Below the pieces are notes generated by a model. That model made no database searches. It had not been told where the DNA came from and was given only the letters and a program-made list of their open reading frames with translations. From Kitasatospora phosalacinea (GTDB lineage: Bacteria > Actinomycetota > Actinomycetes > Streptomycetales > Streptomycetaceae), in NCBI RefSeq assembly GCF_000716545.1, contig NZ_JNWZ01000016.1, forward strand, positions 1-64,000: DNA of 64,000 nt, written 5' to 3'. The translations under genes and the position numbers were made by a program. Within the stretch, counting starts at the first letter, position 1. Each line of letters opens with the position of its first letter. Positions 60,175 to 64,000 of this stretch are shown piece by piece.

Positions 60175-61470
60175 ATGGACGCCGAGAACGAGCAGCAAGC
60201 GGCCCCCGCCGAGGGCGGCGGGCAGGCGCAGCGCGCCGGGCTCAGCCGACGGGCCGTCATAGGCTGGGCGGGAGCCGGAGTCGCGCTCGGTGCGGCCGCG
60301 GTCGGCACGGTGGCCGCCGCGACCATGTCGGACGGGGACGGCGCCGCCGCACCGCAGACCTCGCCGGAGGTCCCGTTCTACGGCGAGCACCAGTCGGGCA
60401 TCTCCACCCCCGTCCAGGACCGGCTGCACTTCGCCGCCTTCGACGTGATCACCGACGACCGGGACGCCCTGGTCAAGATGCTCAAGGAGTGGACCAAGGC
60501 GGCCGCCTCGATCACCGGCGGCCGCGAGGTCGGCGGCGGCGCGGTCGGCGTCGTCCCCGAGTCGCCGCCGGACGACACCGGCGAGGCGCTCGGCCTGCCC
60601 GCCTCCCGGCTCACCCTCACCATCGGCTTCGGGCGGACCCTGTTCGAGAAGGACGGCCAGGACCGGTTCGGGCTGAGGGCCAAGCTGCCCGAGGCGCTGG
60701 TCGAGCTGCCCAAGTTCAAGGGCGACCGGCTGGAGGCCGCCCGCAGCGGCGGCGACCTGTGCGTCCAGGCCTGCGCGGACGACCCGCAGGTCGCGGTGCA
60801 CGCGATCCGCAACCTGGCCCGGATCGGCATGGGCGTGGTCAACGTCCGCTGGTCGCAGCTCGGCTTCGGCAAGACCTCCTCCACCACGCCGGACAGCCAG
60901 ACCCCGCGCAACCTGATGGGCTTCAAGGACGGCACCCACAACATCGCCGGGACGGACGCCGACTCCCTGGCCCAGCACGTCTGGGTCGCCCCCGGCGACG
61001 GCGCCGACTGGATGACCGGCGGCTCCTACCTGGTCGCCCGCCGGATCCGGATGACCATCGAGACCTGGGACCGCTCCTCGCTCAAGGAGCAGGAGGACAC
61101 CTTCGGCCGCACCAAGATCGAAGGCGCCCCCTACGGCAAGCAGAAGGAGCGCGACGCCCCCGACCTGTCGGCGATGCCCGCCGACTCGCACGTCCGCCTG
61201 GCGCACCCCGACAGCAACGGCGGGCTGATGATCCTGCGCCGCGGCTACTCCTTCACCGACGGCACCGACGGCCTCGGCCGCCTGGACGCCGGCCTGTTCT
61301 TCCTGGCGTACCAGCGCGACACCCGCAAGGCGTTCGTCCCGCTGCAGACCAAGCTCGCGGCCAACGACAGGCTGAACGAGTACATCACCCACGTCGGATC
61401 CGCCCACTTCGCCTGCCCGCCCGGTGTCCGCAAGCCCGGCGAGTGGTGGGGCCAGACCCTCTTCGGCTGA
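60175..61470 (+). CDS. efeB: Deferrochelatase/peroxidase EfeB (DyP type)
   Basis: A 431-aa heme protein exported by Tat (SRRAVIGWAGAGVALGAAAV). DyP motifs: GFKDGTHN (catalytic Asp), SHVRLAHP (proximal His region), LMILRRGYSF (distal Arg) and GLFFLAYQRD. It oxidises ferrous iron or extracts iron from heme for the Efe importer. 198 bp after efeO and 44 bp before efeU. Confidence 0.94.
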   Translation: MDAENEQQAAPAEGGGQAQRAGLSRRAVIGWAGAGVALGAAAVGTVAAATMSDGDGAAAPQTSPEVPFYGEHQSGISTPVQDRLHFAAFDVITDDRDALVKMLKEWTKAAASITGGREVGGGAVGVVPESPPDDTGEALGLPASRLTLTIGFGRTLFEKDGQDRFGLRAKLPEALVELPKFKGDRLEAARSGGDLCVQACADDPQVAVHAIRNLARIGMGVVNVRWSQLGFGKTSSTTPDSQTPRNLMGFKDGTHNIAGTDADSLAQHVWVAPGDGADWMTGGSYLVARRIRMTIETWDRSSLKEQEDTFGRTKIEGAPYGKQKERDAPDLSAMPADSHVRLAHPDSNGGLMILRRGYSFTDGTDGLGRLDAGLFFLAYQRDTRKAFVPLQTKLAANDRLNEYITHVGSAHFACPPGVRKPGEWWGQTLFG

Positions 61471-61514
61471 CCCCCGCCCCCACTCTTCTGAAGCCCCGAA
61501 GGAGGAGAACCGCC

Positions 61515-62363
61515 GTGTTCGCCAACTACCTGATCGGCCTGCGCGAGGGCCTCGAAGCCAGCCTGGTGGTCTGCATCCTGATCGCCTACCTGGTCAAGAC
61601 CGGACGCAAGGACCGGCTCGCCCCGGTGTGGATCGGCGTCGGCAGCGCCGTCGCGCTGGCGATGGCCTTCGGCGCGGTGCTGCAGTTCGGCTCCAACCAG
61701 TTGTCCTTCGAGGCGAAGGAGGCCCTCGGCGGAAGCCTGTCGATCATCGCCGTCGGCCTGGTCACCTGGATGGTCTTCTGGATGCGCCGCACCGCGCGCC
61801 ACCTGAAGAGCGAGCTCCAGGGCAAGCTGGACGCCGCGCTCGTGATGGGCACCACCGCGCTGATCGTCACCGCCTTCCTGGCCGTCGGCCGCGAGGGACT
61901 GGAGACCGCGCTGTTCATCTGGACCGCCGTCCAGTCCACCGGCGACGGCTGGAGCCCGCTGGCCGGCGCCACCCTCGGCCTGCTCACCTCGGTCGTCCTC
62001 GGCTGGCTGTTCTACCGCGGCGCGGTCAAGATCAACCTGGCGAAGTTCTTCACCTGGACCGGCGGCATGCTGGTCGTCGTCGCGGCCGGCGTCCTCGCCT
62101 ACGGCGTGCACGACCTGCAGGAGGCCGACTGGATCCCCGGCCTGCACGTGCACGCGTTCAACATCTCCAGCACCATCCCCGCCGACAGCTGGTACGGGAC
62201 GCTGCTGAAGGGCGTGTTCAACTTCCAGCCCGACCCGACCAAGGTCCAGGTCTGGGTCTGGGCGCTGTACCTGGTGCCGACGCTGTACTTCTTCTTCCGC
62301 AAGCCCGCGGGCTCCCCGCCGAAGACCGCGGCGCCGGCCCCGACGGGGGCCAAGGCCGCCTGA
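61515..62363 (+). CDS. efeU: Iron permease EfeU (FTR1 family)
   Basis: A 282-aa membrane protein with seven predicted helices. The two REGLE iron-binding motifs are LREGLEASLVV (helix 1) and GREGLETALFI (helix 4). GGAGGAG precedes the GTG by 7 nt. Order efeO-efeB-efeU differs from the usual efeUOB. The C-terminus is a short Pro/Ala/Lys tail. Confidence 0.94.
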   Translation: MFANYLIGLREGLEASLVVCILIAYLVKTGRKDRLAPVWIGVGSAVALAMAFGAVLQFGSNQLSFEAKEALGGSLSIIAVGLVTWMVFWMRRTARHLKSELQGKLDAALVMGTTALIVTAFLAVGREGLETALFIWTAVQSTGDGWSPLAGATLGLLTSVVLGWLFYRGAVKINLAKFFTWTGGMLVVVAAGVLAYGVHDLQEADWIPGLHVHAFNISSTIPADSWYGTLLKGVFNFQPDPTKVQVWVWALYLVPTLYFFFRKPAGSPPKTAAPAPTGAKAA

Positions 62364-62383
62364 GCCGACGAGGTGCGGACGAA

Positions 62384-62418
62384 CCGCCCGGCTGCCGCGA
62401 GAGCGCGGCGCCGGGCGG
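62384..62418 (+). terminator. Terminator of the efe operon
   Basis: CCGCCCGGCtGCCGCG and CGCGGCGCCGGGCGG pair nearly perfectly (one bulge) around a short loop, followed by TTCCGCTTTGCG; 21 bp after the efeU stop. Confidence 0.7.
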
Positions 62419-62482
62419 TTCCGCTTTGCGCGGTCGGGCGGTCGGGCGGTCGGGCGGTGGCGGCACGGGCGCGGGCCCGGGG

Positions 62483-63064
62483 TCAGTGCGGCCAGCCGCG
62501 CAGGGCGTGGGCGGCGATCAGGTGCAGCCGGTCGGGCGGGGCGCCCTCGGTGGCCTGGACGGCGAGGCCGTAGGTGAGCGCGGCGAGGTGGTCGGCGAGC
62601 ACCCCGGGGTCGGTGCCGGGAGGGAACTCGCCCGCCAGGGCGGCCTGTTCGAAGCGGGCGCGCAGGGCCTCGCGGTGCGCCGCGCGGCGGGCCGCGCTCT
62701 CGGCGCGCACGCCCTCCGCGCCGGGGCCGGTGGCCAGCGCGCCGTGCACCAGCAGGCAGCCGGGCCCCTCCTCGCGGGTGACCACCTCCACGGTGCCGCG
62801 CAGCAGGTGCTCGGCGACGGCCCGGGCGGTGGGCTCGGCCAGGGCCTCCCGGGCGTGCCGGGCGGGGCCGCGGTGGTAGCGCTCCAGGCACCGGAGGAAC
62901 AGCGCCTCCTTGTTGCCGTACGCCGCGTACAGGCTGGGCCGGTTGACGCCCATCGCGGCGGTCAGGTCGGAGAGCGCGGTGCCCTCGTAGCCGTGCCGCC
63001 AGAAGACCCGCATGGCGCGCTCCAGCGCCTCGTCGAAGTCGAACGCGCGCGGACGGCCCGTCAT
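62483..63064 (-). CDS. TetR-family regulator (YxaF/AcrR-like)
   Basis: A 193-aa repressor: FDFDEALERAMRVFWRHGYEGTALSDLTAAMGVNRPSLYAAYGNKEALF is the HTH. The ligand domain includes GPGCLLVHGALATGPGAE, typical of the TetR_C_16-like group controlling adjacent SDR genes. ATG at 63064 is chosen; upstream codons run into the shared promoter. Divergent from the SDR gene with a perfect palindrome between them. Confidence 0.9.
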   Translation of the reverse strand: MTGRPRAFDFDEALERAMRVFWRHGYEGTALSDLTAAMGVNRPSLYAAYGNKEALFLRCLERYHRGPARHAREALAEPTARAVAEHLLRGTVEVVTREEGPGCLLVHGALATGPGAEGVRAESAARRAAHREALRARFEQAALAGEFPPGTDPGVLADHLAALTYGLAVQATEGAPPDRLHLIAAHALRGWPH

Positions 63065-63110
63065 CTGGCCCTGCCTTCCCGGGGGTTCGGGCGCTGGCCC
63101 GCGATTTCCG

Positions 63111-63158
63111 TACCGATCGATATGGTAGCGTGCGCGATGTGTACCGAGCGGTACACAT
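63111..63158. promoter_or_regulatory. Divergent TetR operator region
   Basis: A perfect palindrome with 10-bp arms (ATGTGTACCG and CGGTACACAT, 2-bp centre AG) covers 63137-63158. An imperfect one, TACCGATCGATATGGTA, covers 63111-63127 and includes a TATGGT -10-like box. Binding by the adjacent TetR would silence both divergent genes. Confidence 0.72.
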
Positions 63159-63176
63159 ATCGGAGGGGAACCCGAC

Positions 63177-63950
63177 ATGACGCACCCGCCCACCGCCACC
63201 TTCGCGCCCGACGTGCTGGCCGGCCGCACCGCCCTGGTCACCGGCGGCTCGCGCGGCATCGGCGCCGCCACCGCGCTGGCCCTGGCCGCCGCCGGGGCGG
63301 ACGTCGCGCTCAGCCACAGCGGATCCGCGCCCCGCGCCGAAGAGGTCGTCCGGCGGATCGAGGCGCTCGGGCGGCGGGCCGCCGCCTACAAGGCGGACCA
63401 GGGGGACGCCGCCCAGGTCGAGGCCCTGGTCGCCGCCGTCGCCGCGGACTTCGGACGGCTCGACGTGCTGGTCAACAACGCCGGCGTGATAGCCCCCGGG
63501 CTCGTCACCGGCGTGGCGGACCCGGACGCGCTGGCCCGGCAGCACGCGGTCAACGTGGGCGGGGTGACCGCCGCCGTTCGGGCCGCCGCGCGCCTGCTCC
63601 CCGACGGCGGACGGATCGTCACCATCGGCTCCAACCTGGCCGCCCGCCCCGGCCGGCCCGGACTCGCCGACTACGCCGCCACCAAGGCCGCCGTCGTCGC
63701 CTGGAGCCGCGCCGCCGCCCAGGAGCTCGCCCCCCGCGCCATCACCGTCAACGTGGTGCAGCCCGGCTCCACCGACACCGAGATGAACCCCCAGGACGGC
63801 CCGAACGCCGCCGTCCAGCGCGCCGCCAACGCCCTGGGGCGCTACGGCCGCCCCGAGGAGGTCGCCGCCGCGGTGGTCTTCCTCGCCACGCCCGCCGCCG
63901 CGTTCATCACCGGCAGCGTGCTCGCCGTCGACGGCGGCTACTTCGTCTGA
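63177..63950 (+). CDS. SDR-family oxidoreductase (3-oxoacyl-ACP reductase-like)
   Basis: A 257-aa classical SDR: TGGSRGIGAATALAL cofactor loop, LVNNAGVI, TIGSNLAARPG (catalytic Ser), DYAATKAA (Tyr-x-x-x-Lys), VVQPGSTDTEMN, and C-terminal FITGSVLAVDGGYF. GGAGGGGAA precedes the ATG. Substrate unknown; the TetR pairing suggests induction by a quinone- or carbonyl-type compound. Confidence 0.92.
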   Translation: MTHPPTATFAPDVLAGRTALVTGGSRGIGAATALALAAAGADVALSHSGSAPRAEEVVRRIEALGRRAAAYKADQGDAAQVEALVAAVAADFGRLDVLVNNAGVIAPGLVTGVADPDALARQHAVNVGGVTAAVRAAARLLPDGGRIVTIGSNLAARPGRPGLADYAATKAAVVAWSRAAAQELAPRAITVNVVQPGSTDTEMNPQDGPNAAVQRAANALGRYGRPEEVAAAVVFLATPAAAFITGSVLAVDGGYFV

Positions 63951-64000
63951 CCAGGCCCGGGCCGACACCCGCCGGGGTGGCCGCCAGCCCGTCGCGAATC

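Noticed and set aside
62432..62457. Three GGTCGGGC tandem repeats after the efe terminator
   Set aside because: Short slippage repeat without neighbours suggesting function.

Overview
The window is very GC-rich actinobacterial chromosome. Codon third positions are strongly G/C, GTG and TTG starts are common, neighbouring genes often overlap by GTGA or ATGA, and several genes have a TANNNT -10 box only 6-8 nt before the start codon (leaderless). Families such as SpoIIE phosphatases, CHAD, MsiK-dependent sugar ABC importers, WYL regulators and EfeOBU point to Streptomyces or a close relative such as Kitasatospora. No tRNA, rRNA, CRISPR array, prophage or insertion sequence was recognised.

Layout: (1) 0.03-5.2 kb: an MFS exporter with its TetR regulator behind a double operator; a decayed metallo-beta-lactamase-fold gene; an SDR gene with a perfect inverted repeat at its promoter, convergent with a WYL regulator. 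(2) 5.3-22.3 kb: the largest coherent unit, a glycan-utilisation locus. Genes for a GH31 alpha-xylosidase and a GH3 beta-glucosidase/xylosidase diverge from genes for a lipoprotein binding protein, two LplB/LplC-type permeases, a LacI regulator, GH43, GH42, GH95 and a CE7-type esterase. All the enzymes lack signal peptides, so imported oligosaccharides would be stripped in the cytoplasm. The set of activities (xylose, galactose, fucose, acetyl and glucose removal) fits acetylated fucosylated xyloglucan oligosaccharides. A tandem 16-bp repeat with an AAGCGCTT core lies just after the predicted transcription start of the importer. (3) 22.4-35.7 kb: mostly single-gene housekeeping and accessory functions (small secreted protein with DasR-like sites, MBL hydrolase, CHAD, family-5 uracil-DNA glycosylase, SPFH, CBS, an RHH/VOC/methyltransferase operon, SGNH lipase, thioesterase, SpoIIE phosphatase, oxidoreductase, lipoprotein, GNAT, membrane protein, GT2). 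(4) 36-44.2 kb: a secreted transglycosylase-like protein with a long Ala/Ser linker, a phosphoesterase, an MFS gene, an isochorismatase, a stretch of three minus-strand genes of which two are frameshifted, and a secreted GH6 cellulase. (5) 44.3-57.3 kb: a MarR-controlled hydrolase, an ABC exporter, a remnant of a gene family often annotated as abortive infection protein, a TetR-VOC fusion behind a 16-bp-phased operator array, a large PAS/GAF/SpoIIE/ATPase sensor phosphatase, and an LRV/HEAT-like repeat protein. (6) 55.9-58.5 kb: a TetR gene flanked by four copies of one operator, which also covers the promoters of a DUF35 protein and an acyl-CoA dehydrogenase. (7) 58.7-62.4 kb: an efeOBU iron-uptake operon behind an iron box. 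(8) 62.5-63.95 kb: a divergent TetR/SDR pair around a perfect 22-bp palindrome.

The most distinctive features are the intracellular xyloglucan-type locus with its tandem operator, the TetR-VOC fusion, and many clear operator architectures next to their likely regulators. Functions are inferred from sequence alone, without database searches.
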